A stretch of DNA of 64,000 bases from Deferrivibrio essentukiensis (GCF_020480685.1 NZ_JAJAFU010000011.1:1-64000); one strand, 5' to 3'. Positions 44,727 through 54,959 are shown, counted from the stretch's first letter. The notes: generated from the sequence alone by a model not told the origin. A program made the numbers and translations.

Positions 44727-45604
44727 CTCTTACTCCTTATTAATGCACTGCCTACTTCACTGACAAGCATAGCAATAATAATTATTGATGCACCAATATA
44801 TTGATTAAATGTCAGTACTTCTTTACCAATTAAATAACCAAAAAAAGCGGAGGAAACAGGCTCGAGCGTAAAAAGGATTGCTGCTTTTGTGGGTGTTGTA
44901 TATTTTTGCATGGCAGTTTGTATAAAGAAAGCTACTACTGTTGCTAAGAATCCGGTTAGTATTAGTGCAAAAATTGTATCTTTTTCAGGTTGTATTTTTA
45001 TATCGATACCTGATGCGAAGGTAAAGATAATTGATAAAAAAGCTACAACAATAATTTGTACGGATGTTAATATGATGGTATCGTATTTTTTTGAGTAATA
45101 ATCTGTGAGTATTATATGGATCGCAATTCCAAAAGCATTTATTATAGCAAATGACTCTCCAATTCCAAAAGTAAAATTACCCTGAAAGGAAATGAGGTAT
45201 AAACCTATTGTTGACAAAATGACAGCGGCAATTGAAGTGGGATAAGGTTTTTTATGTAAAAATACATATGATAGTATTGGGACAAATAGTGTATAGATGC
45301 CGGTCAAAAAACCGGTGACAGATGCTGTAATATATTTTAAAGCGAAGGTTTGGAAATAAAACACTGTGAATAATACCGAACCCATAGATAGCCCTGCTAA
45401 AACAGACTCTTTGTTGACTTTATTTCTTCTAATAATTAAAAAAGGGGAAAGGATTAATGATGCAATTAAAAATCTATAGCTTATGAATAAGGAAGGGTCT
45501 ACCTTTTCTATACTTTCCTTTACTATAATAAATGTACTACCCCATACTAAAGAAATAAATAAAAGGGATAGATCTGCCAAATACTCAAGAGCTTTTTTGT
45601 TCAT
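44723..45604 (-). CDS. EamA/DMT-family permease (second of three)
   Basis: 293 residues, ten spans. VWGSTFIIVKESIEKVDPSLFISYRFLIASLIL near 20-52 and LFTLEPVSSAFFGYLIGKEVL near 244-264 are the EamA signatures. It overlaps both neighbours (20 and 4 bases). Sequence divergence from the flanking paralogues is large, so they are not a recent duplication. Confidence 0.88.
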   Translation of the reverse strand: MNKKALEYLADLSLLFISLVWGSTFIIVKESIEKVDPSLFISYRFLIASLILSPFLIIRRNKVNKESVLAGLSMGSVLFTVFYFQTFALKYITASVTGFLTGIYTLFVPILSYVFLHKKPYPTSIAAVILSTIGLYLISFQGNFTFGIGESFAIINAFGIAIHIILTDYYSKKYDTIILTSVQIIVVAFLSIIFTFASGIDIKIQPEKDTIFALILTGFLATVVAFFIQTAMQKYTTPTKAAILFTLEPVSSAFFGYLIGKEVLTFNQYIGASIIIIAMLVSEVGSALIRSKR

Positions 45605-46514
45605 AAGCCATAAACCTTATCTTTTTTAATTGAGGCAGCAAGATTGATATCACTATTAGAATCATTCCAGCTACTTTTATATGGTTGACTTTTTCGGAAA
45701 GTATAAAAACGGATGCCAATACAGTAATAACAGGCTCTATAGATGAAAATATTGATGCATAAACAGCTCCGATGATTTCTACTGAAACATACAAAAGTGT
45801 TATTGCCAAAAAAGTTGACACTAAAGATAACCCTAAGATAAGCAAAAATGTGGTTTGGTTTATGGGTAATAAGTAGTCAGCTTTAAAAGCAAACGGTATG
45901 GAAGCAAAAAGTATTACATAATAACTAAATGTAAGTGGTTTTTGGGTTTTTAGAGAATATTGGATAAAAATAAGATAGAAGGAGAAAGTTATTGCTGCAC
46001 CTAATGCACACAAAATACCAAAAAGTGAATATTTGTTGGAAAATGCATCGTAAAATATTAAACAGCTTCCTAAGCTTATTAATCCTAATGATATCGATGT
46101 AACTACATTTAGTCTGTACTTAAAAATAATTATTGATAAAACAGTTACAAAAAGGGGATACATATATAAGATCAAAGCTGCACTTGAAACTGACGTGTAT
46201 TTAACAGCAAGGAAAAATAGACTACTTTGGGTAAAATAGAGTAAAGAACCGGCAAAAAATGCTTTTAGTAGATTTACTTTCTTTATGATAAACAGCTTAT
46301 AGTCCTTAATTATAAAATAAATCGTAAAAATTAAAACCCCCAACATAAATCTAAAGAAAAGCATATCGGATGTAGTTATTCCAAGTTCGTAACCAATCTT
46401 TGCAAAAATTGCTAAAAATGCAAAACAGACAGCCGATAAAATTGCGGCTATTGCCCCTTTAATCATTTTATTGTCCTTTAAAAAAGTTAATATGTAATAA
46501 TTTATTATTAACAC
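45585..46514 (-). CDS. EamA/DMT-family permease (first of three)
   Basis: 309 residues as drawn; an ATG about 16 codons in (MIKGAIAAILSAVCFAFLAIFAKIG) is the more usual family start and has AAAGGACAA upstream, so the true protein may be about 293 residues. Ten spans. The C-terminal SSIEPVITVLASVFILSEKVNHIKVAGM is typical. First gene of the EamA-EamA-EamA-lgt-HD run. Confidence 0.85.
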   Translation of the reverse strand: MLIINYYILTFLKDNKMIKGAIAAILSAVCFAFLAIFAKIGYELGITTSDMLFFRFMLGVLIFTIYFIIKDYKLFIIKKVNLLKAFFAGSLLYFTQSSLFFLAVKYTSVSSAALILYMYPLFVTVLSIIIFKYRLNVVTSISLGLISLGSCLIFYDAFSNKYSLFGILCALGAAITFSFYLIFIQYSLKTQKPLTFSYYVILFASIPFAFKADYLLPINQTTFLLILGLSLVSTFLAITLLYVSVEIIGAVYASIFSSIEPVITVLASVFILSEKVNHIKVAGMILIVISILLPQLKKIRFMAYEQKSS

Positions 46515-46697
46515 AAAATCAAATGTATTTTTTGGAGTGTTCTTATAATTTTAAAAGCCTCTTATCAGAAATTATATCAACAAATAACAAGAAGTTAAAA
46601 AAGTAGACTAATATTCTTAGTTTGGAAGTGAAAAAATAACTTTTCAAAATAATTCAAATGTATATTATTGAATATATATCTAAATAAGGAGGACGTA

Positions 46698-48020
46698 ATG
46701 GAAAAAGTTGTGATTGTGGGTGGTGGCCCTGCCGGTCGTGTATTTGTTCATGGATTGCATAGTTCAAACAAAAAGTTTGATGTTACGTTAATTAAAGATG
46801 AGCCAATAAATGTTAATAGGTGTGCTGTGCCTTATGGGATAGAGGATAGTAAGCCAGTTGAAAAGTATTGTATTCCAAATAGCTTAGTTACGGATTTTGG
46901 TGCTAAATTGGTTATAGATACAGCAGATTATATTGACACGAACAATCAAACAGTAAAAACTTTGAATAGTGGGTCTTTCAAATATGATTACCTGTTGCTT
47001 GCTACAGGTTCAAAGCCGATTATCCCAAATATCGAAGGTGTGAATTTGAAAAATATAATATCAGTAAGGTCAAAGTCCGACATGGAGATGTTGAGGCTTT
47101 ATTCGAAAGAATGTAAGAAGTGTGTGGTTATTGGTGGTGGGTATATTGGTGTTGAGGTTGCCGTTATTTTAAAGAAACTTGGACTTGATGTCACTATTGT
47201 TGAAATGCTTCCTCATATTCTGCTTTCGACTATTGATGATGATTTTGTTAATGAGATTGAGTCACATGTTAAGGAAAATGGTATAAACTTAATGACAAAC
47301 AGCAAGGCTGTGAGATTTGAAGGGGATAAAAAAGTAGAAAAGGTTGTTTTTGAGGATGGTACGAAGGTTGATACAGACTTTGTTGTAGTTTCGATAGGTG
47401 TTACTCCAAATACTGAATTGGCTGAAAAATCAGGCATTGTTGTCTCAAGGTATGGTATAGTTACAAATGAGTATCTTCAAACAAATGTTGAAAATATATA
47501 TTCAGCTGGAGATTGTGCTGAAAAGAAATCTTTTATTACTAAAAAACCTACTCGTGGAGAGTTTGGGACTAATGCAGTTTTCATGGGTAAAGTTGTTACC
47601 AAAAACATTATTGGAAAAAAAACCGTTTTCCCAGGTGTTATAAATGCTAACGCATCCACTGCGTTTTCTTACAGCTTTGGTTCGGCAGGGTTGATTTATA
47701 AGATAGCTAAGAGTGAGGGGATAGACGTAGTCGTTGGTGAATCGGAAGTGATGGATATGTATCCAATGATGGATGGTGTTAAGAGTATAAAAACAAAGCT
47801 TGTTTTCAATAAAGATAACGGTAAATTAATAGGTGGAGCTGTATTGAGACATGGGCACTGTACTGCTGGAAATGTTGATTTTATATCCTTTGGGATTCAG
47901 ATGGGTGCTACGGTTGACGACTTATTGAATTATCAGTATACTACACATCCTGAGCTTGCTGCAAAACCTTCGGATAATACCTATATGTTTGCAGCAAGAG
48001 ATGCACTGAAAAAGATGTAG
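46698..48020 (+). CDS. FAD-dependent pyridine nucleotide-disulfide oxidoreductase, CoA-disulfide reductase/NADH oxidase-like
   Basis: 440 residues from ATG 46698 (GGAGGAC upstream); the frame is open further upstream without a start context. FAD loop VIVGGGPAGRV at 5-15; NAD loop VIGGGYIGVEVAVILKK near 150; FAD C-motif NIYSAGDCAE near 270; redox Cys42 in NRCAVPYG, matching the single active Cys of CoA-disulfide reductases and NADH oxidases. The C-terminal domain ends with conserved TTHPELA. Likely keeps CoA thiols reduced or disposes of oxygen or persulfide; choice between these is open. Confidence 0.88.
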   Translation: MEKVVIVGGGPAGRVFVHGLHSSNKKFDVTLIKDEPINVNRCAVPYGIEDSKPVEKYCIPNSLVTDFGAKLVIDTADYIDTNNQTVKTLNSGSFKYDYLLLATGSKPIIPNIEGVNLKNIISVRSKSDMEMLRLYSKECKKCVVIGGGYIGVEVAVILKKLGLDVTIVEMLPHILLSTIDDDFVNEIESHVKENGINLMTNSKAVRFEGDKKVEKVVFEDGTKVDTDFVVVSIGVTPNTELAEKSGIVVSRYGIVTNEYLQTNVENIYSAGDCAEKKSFITKKPTRGEFGTNAVFMGKVVTKNIIGKKTVFPGVINANASTAFSYSFGSAGLIYKIAKSEGIDVVVGESEVMDMYPMMDGVKSIKTKLVFNKDNGKLIGGAVLRHGHCTAGNVDFISFGIQMGATVDDLLNYQYTTHPELAAKPSDNTYMFAARDALKKM

Positions 48021-48030
48021 GTATGTTTTC

Positions 48031-48068
48031 CTCTCTGGTGTGATTACGTACTGTACCACACCAGAGAG
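48031..48068 (+). terminator. Hairpin after the CoA-disulfide-reductase-like gene
   Basis: Perfect 12-bp stem CTCTCTGGTGTG (48031-48042) with CACACCAGAGAG (48057-48068), 14-base loop, no long T run. Probably a terminator or 3' stabiliser. The rest of the 300-base gap up to pta holds no gene, only the pta promoter. Confidence 0.65.
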
Positions 48069-48265
48069 TGTTTAGAAATTGGTAAAATGACTATTAAGCT
48101 TAAGTTTAAATAAATATAACTTAGATAGGGATAAAATTGTAATTTTATCTCTCAATGTGGTTGAGCTATTGATTTGATATTTGAGTAGAAAAAAGTTCTA
48201 TTGAGTAATTTAGCATAACTTGTTATAATAATGTTAAGTATTACTTTCAAAAAGTTAAAAATAAC

Positions 48266-48293
48266 TTGACAGAAAGTAATGTTTGATTAAAAT
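48266..48293 (+). promoter_or_regulatory. Promoter of pta-ackA
   Basis: TTGACA (48266-48271), 16 bases, TAAAAT (48288-48293), about 29 bases before the chosen start. This places transcription start after the alternative in-frame start at 48283 and supports ATG 48322. Confidence 0.55.
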
Positions 48294-48321
48294 AAAATAT
48301 AATTATATTTTGGAGGCCAAT

Positions 48322-49308
48322 ATGTCTTTAATGGAAAAGTTTTGGGAAATGGCGAAAGATAAGAAGGGAACAGTAGTGTTGCCTGAAGGGAATGATGAGC
48401 GAACAATTGATGCTGCTCATACTATTTCAAAAAATGGTTTGGCAAAAGTCATTGTCCTTGGTGAACAAGAAAAGGTTGAGCAAATTTTTAAATCTAAAGG
48501 TTATCCTGTTGATTGTGAAATAATTGAGCCAAAAAGTAGTAAATATTATAATGATTTTGTTAATGAGTATTATGAAAGAAGAAAGTCTAAAGGGATGACC
48601 CTTGAAGAGGCACAAGCTACTATGTGTGATGTCAACTATTTTGGTTGTATGCTTGTGGAGAAAGGGATTGCAAATGGTGCTGTTACCGGAGCTTGTCATA
48701 CTACTGCTGATGTCTTGAGGGCTGCTATAAGGGTTATTGGTACAAAGCCCGGCATGAAGACGGTTTCGAGTTGCTTTATTATGGTTACCCCTAAGAAAGA
48801 ATTTGGTAAAGATGGAGCGGTTATATTTGCCGACTGTGCAGTTAACCCTAATCCTGACGCAAGAACTTTGGCTGAAATAGCACTTGCAACTGCTGACAGT
48901 TGTAAGGCTTTTTTGGAAGTTGAGCCTAAGGTTGCAATGTTATCCTTTTCTACGAAGGGGAGTGCGAGTCATCCTGATGTGGATAAAGTTTTAGAGGCTT
49001 TAAAAATTGTTAAAGAGATGAATCCTGAACTTAAAGTTGATGGTGAATTGCAGGCTGATGCTGCACTAATCAAAAGCGTAGGGGAGAGAAAAGCACCTGG
49101 CAGTGATGTAGCCGGCAGTGCTAATGTCTTAATATTCCCTGATTTGGATTCAGGTAACATTGGATATAAATTGGTTGAAAGAGTGGCTTCTGCTGAGGCT
49201 ATAGGTCCTATTATTCAAGGTTTGAAAAAGCCTGTAAATGACTTGTCTCGCGGATGTAAATATATGGATATAGTAAATGTAGCAGCTATTACTATGGTTC
49301 AGTCATAG
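48322..49308 (+). CDS. pta: Phosphate acetyltransferase
   Basis: Converts acetyl-CoA and phosphate to acetyl phosphate and CoA, reversible. 328 residues, the short single-domain Pta class. Seen: [15 protein letters not shown] near 16-30, [19 protein letters not shown] near 116-134, [11 protein letters not shown] near 212, and [22 protein letters not shown] near 268-289. ATG 48322 is preceded by TTGGAGG. Six bases before ackA, so pathway partners are coupled. Confidence 0.95.
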   Translation: MSLMEKFWEMAKDKKGTVVLPEGNDERTIDAAHTISKNGLAKVIVLGEQEKVEQIFKSKGYPVDCEIIEPKSSKYYNDFVNEYYERRKSKGMTLEEAQATMCDVNYFGCMLVEKGIANGAVTGACHTTADVLRAAIRVIGTKPGMKTVSSCFIMVTPKKEFGKDGAVIFADCAVNPNPDARTLAEIALATADSCKAFLEVEPKVAMLSFSTKGSASHPDVDKVLEALKIVKEMNPELKVDGELQADAALIKSVGERKAPGSDVAGSANVLIFPDLDSGNIGYKLVERVASAEAIGPIIQGLKKPVNDLSRGCKYMDIVNVAAITMVQS

Positions 49309-49317
49309 GGGGTAATG

Positions 49318-50562
49318 ATGAAAATTCTTGCATTAAATTGTGGAAGCTCTTCCGTTAAATATCAGCTTTTTGATTGGGAAGCTAAGCAGGTAGTTGCAAA
49401 GGGGGTAGTTGAAAGGGTTGGTATTGGTGATTCATTTATAATACATGAGGTACCGGGTAGAGAAACTTACAGAAATGAGTATGAGTGTCATGACCATAAT
49501 ACAGCTATTAATCTAATTGTTAATACGCTTGAGAGTAAAGAGCATGGTGTTATTGAAAAGATAGTTGAGATTTCTGCGGTGGGACATAGGGTTGTACACG
49601 GTGGTGAAAGGTTCAAAAGTAGTGTTCTTATTGATGATGAGGTGATTAAGGCTATTGAAGATGTTCAACATCTTGCACCGCTTCATAATCCGCCAAACCT
49701 TGCGGGGATAAGAGCTGCTAAGGCCGTTTTACCTGATGTGCCCCATGTGGCTATTTTTGACACTGCGTTTCATCAATCAATGCCTGATTATGCTTATACC
49801 TATGCTGTCCCTTATGAGTGGTATAAAGATTTTGGGGTAAGAAGGTATGGTTTTCATGGGACAAGTCATTTGTATGTATCCAAAAGGGCTGCCGTACTTC
49901 TTGGCAAAGACCCAAAAGATTGCAACATTATAACGATGCATATTGGTAACGGGGTTTCCCATACTGCCATAAAAAAAGGAAAATCTGTTGATACATCAAT
50001 GGGCTTGACACCTCTTGAGGGCGCGGTTATGGGAACAAGATGTGGTGATTTAGACCCCGCAGTTCCTCTTTTTATGCAGCAGCAGTTGAATGTAAGTGCA
50101 AAAGATATGGATAACATACTGAATAAAAAATCTGGAATATTGGGCATTACTGGAAAATATACTGATAGACGTGATGTTCTGGAGCACATTGAAGATGAAG
50201 AAAGGTGCAGGCTTGCTATAGAAATAGAGGCTTATAGATTGAAAAAATATATTGGTGCCTATTATGCTGTATTAGGAAGGGTTGATGCTATAGTTTTTAC
50301 TGCAGGAGTCGGAGAAAATGCCGGTGTTATAAGACAAAAAGCTCTTGAAGGGTTGGAAGAATTAGGGATAAAGGTCGATAAAGAGAAAAACTTGAAAACA
50401 TTTAGTAAATCAGGTGAAACTGAGATTTCTACACCTGATTCAAAAGTAAAAGTATTTGTAATACCGACAAACGAAGAGTTAGTGTTTGTCGAAGATGTAG
50501 TAGCAATATTGCAAAATACCTATAAAGACCACACAGAATATCCTTACAGCTTTTTAAAATAG
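49318..50562 (+). CDS. ackA: Acetate kinase
   Basis: Interconverts acetyl phosphate plus ADP with acetate plus ATP. 414 residues from ATG 49318 (an adjacent ATG at 49315 is too close to GGGGG at 49308-49312). Signature 1 LALNCGSSSVKYQLFD at the start and signature 2 RRYGFHGTSHLYVSKRAA near 177-194, catalytic His within; MGLTPLEGAVMGTRCGDLDP near 224-243 and FTAGVGENAGVIRQ near 326. With pta it can yield ATP from acetyl-CoA or activate acetate, which matters since the ACS-like gene looks inactive. Confidence 0.96.
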   Translation: MKILALNCGSSSVKYQLFDWEAKQVVAKGVVERVGIGDSFIIHEVPGRETYRNEYECHDHNTAINLIVNTLESKEHGVIEKIVEISAVGHRVVHGGERFKSSVLIDDEVIKAIEDVQHLAPLHNPPNLAGIRAAKAVLPDVPHVAIFDTAFHQSMPDYAYTYAVPYEWYKDFGVRRYGFHGTSHLYVSKRAAVLLGKDPKDCNIITMHIGNGVSHTAIKKGKSVDTSMGLTPLEGAVMGTRCGDLDPAVPLFMQQQLNVSAKDMDNILNKKSGILGITGKYTDRRDVLEHIEDEERCRLAIEIEAYRLKKYIGAYYAVLGRVDAIVFTAGVGENAGVIRQKALEGLEELGIKVDKEKNLKTFSKSGETEISTPDSKVKVFVIPTNEELVFVEDVVAILQNTYKDHTEYPYSFLK

Positions 50563-50563
50563 C

Positions 50564-50589
50564 AGATAGCCGCTATTTAGCGGCTATCT
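50564..50589. terminator. Terminator of pta-ackA
   Basis: AGATAGCCGCTA pairs with TAGCGGCTATCT, loop of two bases in the fully paired form, followed by a T-rich run. It overlaps the end of the convergent stomatin-like gene. Confidence 0.8.
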
Positions 50590-51335
50590 TATTTGTCTTT
50601 TTTGATAAAATTATTTAATAATTCTACAGGTATTGGAAAAACTATAGTGGAGTTCTTCTCTGAAGCTATTTCGTTAAGTGTTTGTAAATATCTAAGTTGA
50701 ATTGTTATAGCATTCTTAGACATTATTTCACTTGCTTGTGAAAGTTTTTCTGCAGATTGTAGTTCACCTTCAGCATGTATAATTTTGGAACGTCTTTCCC
50801 TTTCAGCTTCAGCCTGCTTGGCCATAGCTCTTTGCATTTCTTGTGGCAGGTCGATATGTTTTATTTCAACAGCCGTTACTTTTACCCCCCATGGATCTGT
50901 CTGTTTGTCTATAACATCTTGCAGCTCAAGGTTTATCTTTTCTCTATTGGAAAGCAGGTCGTCAAGTTCGAATTGACCTAAAATACTTCTCAAGGTTGTT
51001 TGAGATATTTGACTGGTAGCATAATAAAAATCTTCCACTTCCAAAATTGCTTTTTCAGGGGATACGACTCTAAAATAAACAACTGCATTAACCTTAATTG
51101 AGACATTATCCTTTGTAATTACATCTTGCGGTGGTACATCCATTACAATTGTTCTTAAGTTTATTTTGAACATTTTTTCGATACCGGGGATAAGTATGAT
51201 AAGTCCTGGTCCTCTAACGGCAACATATCTACCAAGTCTAAATATTACACCTCTTTCATATTCTTTAAGTATTTTTACGGTATTGAATACAATGATCAAA
51301 AGTAGAATAAAAATGATTATAGGCAAACTAAACAT
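50589..51335 (-). CDS. Stomatin-like SPFH/band 7 protein (slipin)
   Basis: 248 residues from ATG 51335 (GGAGGT upstream; a TTG at 51347 is less likely). One N-terminal membrane segment (about 3-22), then the SPFH domain: [35 protein letters not shown] and [25 protein letters not shown]. The C-terminal third is a charged coiled coil ([25 protein letters not shown]). Usually partnered with an NfeD protein, which is not adjacent here. Membrane microdomain scaffold or protease regulator, by family. Confidence 0.92.
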   Translation of the reverse strand: MFSLPIIIFILLLIIVFNTVKILKEYERGVIFRLGRYVAVRGPGLIILIPGIEKMFKINLRTIVMDVPPQDVITKDNVSIKVNAVVYFRVVSPEKAILEVEDFYYATSQISQTTLRSILGQFELDDLLSNREKINLELQDVIDKQTDPWGVKVTAVEIKHIDLPQEMQRAMAKQAEAERERRSKIIHAEGELQSAEKLSQASEIMSKNAITIQLRYLQTLNEIASEKNSTIVFPIPVELLNNFIKKDK

Positions 51336-51428
51336 ATTGACCTCCAAGATTTATTTATGTATTATTCGGTTCAATTTTATATTATACAAAATATTATACT
51401 ATTTTACATAAAGATAAAGAGGAATTTT

Positions 51429-52298
51429 ATGATTGTGAGTATGACCGGTTATGGGAGCATAACCAAGCATTTTGAACTGTTTGATATTACTGTTTCTGTA
51501 AAAGCCGTTAACAGTAAGTATTCCGATATAAAAATGAAATTACCCAAATTTTTATATTTGAAAGAGGTTGAATTAATAAATATTGTTAAGAATGAGCTTT
51601 TAAGGGGCAAAATAGATGTAATGATAGATGTTTTTCTCCGTAAACCTTTGAAGAAAGCAAAGCTCAGTACCGAATATTTTAATATGTACATGGATGTTTT
51701 AAGAGAGATACAGATAAAGAGTGAAATTTTAGATGATATAAAGATTGAGCATATTCTTAAGTTTGAAAATATTATTGATTATGTTGATGAGTCTGATGTT
51801 ACCGATTTTGTGGATAAAGAGGTAGTAGCCGTATTAATGGAAGCCCTTAATTCAGTAAAAGATATGAGAAATGCAGAAGGTAATAACTTACAGTTGGCAA
51901 TTGTAGATTCTTTAAATAAACTCGAGCAATTAAACAAATCAATCAGTACTTTTAGGGAAGATGTCTATAAAATTAATTTTGAAAAATACAAAAAGAGAAT
52001 CGAAGACTTGGTAACAAAAGTAAATGAAGACAGAATTGTTACTGAAGCAGGGATAATATCGGAGCGACTTGATATTTCAGAAGAGGTTGAAAGGATCAAT
52101 TCTCACTTGCAGCAGATGAAGAGTGTTATTGAAAATGAATTTCCCTGTGGCAAAAAGCTTGACTTTTTTTGCCAGGAATTGAACCGGGAGTTTAATACAA
52201 TCGGTTCTAAGTCATCTCAAATCGAAGTTATTAACAGTGTGGTAAATGCCAAAACTGAAATTGACAAAATAAGAGAACAGGTCCAAAATATAATATGA
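51429..52298 (+). CDS. yicC: YicC/YloC-family endoribonuclease
   Basis: 289 residues from ATG 51429, preceded by AGAGGAA; the frame open from 51357 has no ribosome site. The N-terminal SMTGYG is the family hallmark, followed by VKAVNSKYSDIKMKLP near 26-41. The end has DFFCQELNREFNTIGSKSSQIEVIN near 248-272, the most conserved segment of the family. YicC family members have RNase activity. It starts the run yicC-gmk-rpoZ-coaBC-udg, a common bacterial order; the stop overlaps gmk by 4 bases. Confidence 0.93.
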   Translation: MIVSMTGYGSITKHFELFDITVSVKAVNSKYSDIKMKLPKFLYLKEVELINIVKNELLRGKIDVMIDVFLRKPLKKAKLSTEYFNMYMDVLREIQIKSEILDDIKIEHILKFENIIDYVDESDVTDFVDKEVVAVLMEALNSVKDMRNAEGNNLQLAIVDSLNKLEQLNKSISTFREDVYKINFEKYKKRIEDLVTKVNEDRIVTEAGIISERLDISEEVERINSHLQQMKSVIENEFPCGKKLDFFCQELNREFNTIGSKSSQIEVINSVVNAKTEIDKIREQVQNII

Positions 52299-52906
52299 AT
52301 AATTTAGGTAAACTCTTTGTAATAAGTGCACCGAGCGGTGCAGGCAAGACCTCTTTATGCAATGAACTGTTAAAAACATATGACAATCTTGAGTACTCTA
52401 TTTCTGTAACAACAAGAAAACCAAGAGCAGATGAAATTGAAGGTAAAGATTATTTTTTTGTTGATGAGGATACTTTCAAAAAAATGATTCAAGATGATGA
52501 GTTTTTAGAGTGGGCAGAGGTGCATGGGAACCTTTACGGTACGCCTAAAAAATTTATAAATGAAAAATTGGAGTCAGGAGTTAATATTTTACTTGATATA
52601 GACCCTCAGGGGGCGAGACAGTTGAAAAGTAAATTGCATTTCGGAGTATATGTCTTTATAATTGCCCCAAGTTTAAAAGATTTGGAAGAGCGGCTTAGAA
52701 ATAGAAGAACTGAGTCAGAAGAAAAACTGAGATTAAGACTTGAAAATGCTAAAAAAGAGGTTAGATATTATAAGGATTATGACTATATTATAATAAATAA
52801 AAATTTTAAAAAGGCATTTAACGAGCTTAATGCAATTTATATCGCTGAACATTTAAGATCAAAAGATGTAAAAAAAATAGAAGATATAATGAACCTGGAG
52901 GTTTAA
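52295..52906 (+). CDS. gmk: Guanylate kinase
   Basis: Phosphorylates GMP to GDP. 203 residues. P-loop SAPSGAGKTSL at 10-20; GMP-binding SVTTRKPRADEIEGKDYFF near 37-55; LDIDPQGARQLK near 98-109; the lid Arg residues RLRNRRTES near 132. Overlaps yicC by 4 bases and is followed after one base by rpoZ. Confidence 0.95.
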   Translation: MNNLGKLFVISAPSGAGKTSLCNELLKTYDNLEYSISVTTRKPRADEIEGKDYFFVDEDTFKKMIQDDEFLEWAEVHGNLYGTPKKFINEKLESGVNILLDIDPQGARQLKSKLHFGVYVFIIAPSLKDLEERLRNRRTESEEKLRLRLENAKKEVRYYKDYDYIIINKNFKKAFNELNAIYIAEHLRSKDVKKIEDIMNLEV

Positions 52907-52907
52907 C

Positions 52908-53129
52908 GTGGCACTTATTAATATTGAGCAACTTATCGAAAGAGAAGATATCAAAGGGAAATATAGGCTTAACCGTATTTTAAGCCTGAGGGCAAGAGAA
53001 ATTATTGAGGCAAGAGAAGGTACTTTGCCACCACAGGTAGAATGTGGTACTAAGCCAACTACAAAAGCTATCTTTGAGTTAGTTGAAAATAAGGTAAAGA
53101 TAGAAAAGATTGAAGAGGCAGATGAGTAA
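52908..53129 (+). CDS. rpoZ: RNA polymerase omega subunit
   Basis: 73 residues from a GTG start with GGAGG at 52896-52900. The MPxR-like helix appears as NRILSLRAREIIEAREG near 24-40, then PTTKAIFELVENKV near 54. Stabilises RNA polymerase assembly. It lies between gmk and coaBC, its usual place, and overlaps coaBC by 8 bases. Confidence 0.92.
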   Translation: MALINIEQLIEREDIKGKYRLNRILSLRAREIIEAREGTLPPQVECGTKPTTKAIFELVENKVKIEKIEEADE

Positions 53130-54312
53130 TATTTTAATAGGGGTAACTGGTGGGATTGCCGCCTATAAAATTCCCCTTCTTTGCAGAAAATTTATCCAAA
53201 ATGGAGACAATGTTAAGGTTATTCTAACAGAGAATGCTGCAAAGTTTGTTACTCCACTTACGCTTGAAACTTTAACTAAAAATAGAGTTTATATTGACGA
53301 TTTTCAGCTTGATGTCAGCCCGAGAGACATCGAACACATAGATTTAGCTACTTGGGCTGATCTTTTTATTATTGCACCTGCAACTGCCAATACGATAGCT
53401 AAAATTACTTATGGTATTGCAGATAACTTGTTAACATCAACAATTTTAGCTTACGATAAAAACAAACCTGTGTATATTTGCCCTGCGATGAATACAAATA
53501 TGTACTTAAATCCTGCAACTACAGATAATATTGATAAGCTAAAGAATAGGGGATTTAAAATTATTCATCCTGTTGAGGGTGAGCTTGCTTGTAAAGATAT
53601 TGGTATAGGTAAGATGCAAGAGCCTGACAAAATTTATGAGATTGTATATTCTGACAAGGCTAAAGGTGATATTTTAAAAGGAAAGAGGATAATTGTAACT
53701 GCAGGGCCTACAGTTGAAGATATTGACCCTGTTAGGTATATTTCAAACAGAAGCAGTGGGAAAATGGGCTATTCATTGGCTGAAACAGCTAAGAAGTTTG
53801 GTGCTGATGTTTTGCTTGTTTCAGGCCCGGTTAGCATTAAGACCTCTCTCCCTTTGATAAGTGTAAAGAGTGCAGTTGAGATGTTGACTGTTTTAAAGGA
53901 TAAAATATCTGATTGCGATATTTTGATAATGGCTGCTGCTGTGGCTGACTATAGAGTTGAAAATGTTTCAGGTGAGAAAATAAAAAAGGATGGGGGTGAG
54001 CTGTTAATCAAATTAGTCAAAAATCCTGACATCCTTACCGAGCTGTCTAAATTTAAAAAAGAAGGGCAGGTATTTGTAGGGTTTGCAGCAGAATCGCATG
54101 ATTTGGAAAAATATGCCAAAGACAAGCTTGAAAGGAAAAAGCTTGATATGATTGTTGCAAACGATATTTCAAGAAAAGATATCGCTTTTGACTCTGACTT
54201 TAATGAGGTTTTTATTTTTAAAAAAGATGGCAGTAAAAAACATATATTAAAAGAAAGAAAAGAAAAAATATCTGAGATAATTCTATCTGAAATAGTAGAA
54301 TATATTCAATGA
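53122..54312 (+). CDS. coaBC: Bifunctional phosphopantothenoylcysteine decarboxylase / phosphopantothenate-cysteine ligase
   Basis: Two consecutive steps of CoA synthesis. 396 residues from ATG 53122 (GAGG upstream). CoaC half: GVTGGIAAYKIPLLCR near 6-21, ISPRD-like segment, PATANTIAKITYGIADNLLT near 88-107 and PAMNTNMYLNPAT near 118-130. CoaB half from about 190: TAGPTVEDIDPVRYISNRSSGKMGYSLA near 192-219 and AAAVADYR near 272. Stop overlaps the glycosylase gene by 4 bases. Confidence 0.94.
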   Translation: MSNILIGVTGGIAAYKIPLLCRKFIQNGDNVKVILTENAAKFVTPLTLETLTKNRVYIDDFQLDVSPRDIEHIDLATWADLFIIAPATANTIAKITYGIADNLLTSTILAYDKNKPVYICPAMNTNMYLNPATTDNIDKLKNRGFKIIHPVEGELACKDIGIGKMQEPDKIYEIVYSDKAKGDILKGKRIIVTAGPTVEDIDPVRYISNRSSGKMGYSLAETAKKFGADVLLVSGPVSIKTSLPLISVKSAVEMLTVLKDKISDCDILIMAAAVADYRVENVSGEKIKKDGGELLIKLVKNPDILTELSKFKKEGQVFVGFAAESHDLEKYAKDKLERKKLDMIVANDISRKDIAFDSDFNEVFIFKKDGSKKHILKERKEKISEIILSEIVEYIQ

Positions 54313-54944
54313 GCAAATTTATAAAAGAAAACTTTATAAAAGAAATTTATGGTGTAGAAGAGATTTTAATGGACAGATGTAGCAATATTGAATCCGGTCC
54401 TTTTGATGCTCTTGTTGAGAGAGTAAAAGTCTGTCGAAAATGCCAGTTGGCCAAATCTCGCCAAAACATTGTATTTGGTGAAGGAAATATAAACGCAGAT
54501 TTGATGTTTATAGGGGAAGGACCAGGAGCTGAGGAGGATAAACAAGGGCGACCGTTTGTTGGGAGAGCCGGTCAACTTCTAACAAAAATGATTCAGGCTA
54601 TGGGTTTAAAAAGGGAAGATGTCTATATCGCTAACATTGTTAAGTGCAGACCTCCGGATAATAGAAACCCTTTCAAGGAAGAAGCTCAGTCTTGTATTGA
54701 ATACCTGATGGAGCAGATAAAAATTGTAAAACCAAAAGTCATTATTTGCCTTGGCAGTGTTGCTGCTACTTATCTTTTAAACACTGAAAAACAGATTTCA
54801 AAACTTCGAGGCCAATTTACTAATTTTAATGATATTAAGGTCATGCCTACATTTCATCCTGCCTATTTATTAAGAAACCCTTCCAAAAAAAAGGAAACCT
54901 GGGAAGATTTAAAAAAAGTTATAAATTTTTTAAATTTGAAATGA
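54309..54944 (+). CDS. Type 4 uracil-DNA glycosylase (Fe-S)
   Basis: 211 residues. Removes uracil from DNA. Cys of the [4Fe-4S] site: [11 protein letters not shown] near 38-48, [10 protein letters not shown] near 115-124 and a further Cys nearby (SCIEYL, 131). Active-site motifs [22 protein letters not shown] near 71-92 and the C-terminal [11 protein letters not shown] near 186-196. The first 25 residues are less conserved; an internal ATG at residue 21 is an alternative start. Complements endonuclease V in repair of deaminated bases. Confidence 0.9.
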   Translation: MSKFIKENFIKEIYGVEEILMDRCSNIESGPFDALVERVKVCRKCQLAKSRQNIVFGEGNINADLMFIGEGPGAEEDKQGRPFVGRAGQLLTKMIQAMGLKREDVYIANIVKCRPPDNRNPFKEEAQSCIEYLMEQIKIVKPKVIICLGSVAATYLLNTEKQISKLRGQFTNFNDIKVMPTFHPAYLLRNPSKKKETWEDLKKVINFLNLK

Positions 54945-54959
54945 TTTATTTGAATTTAG

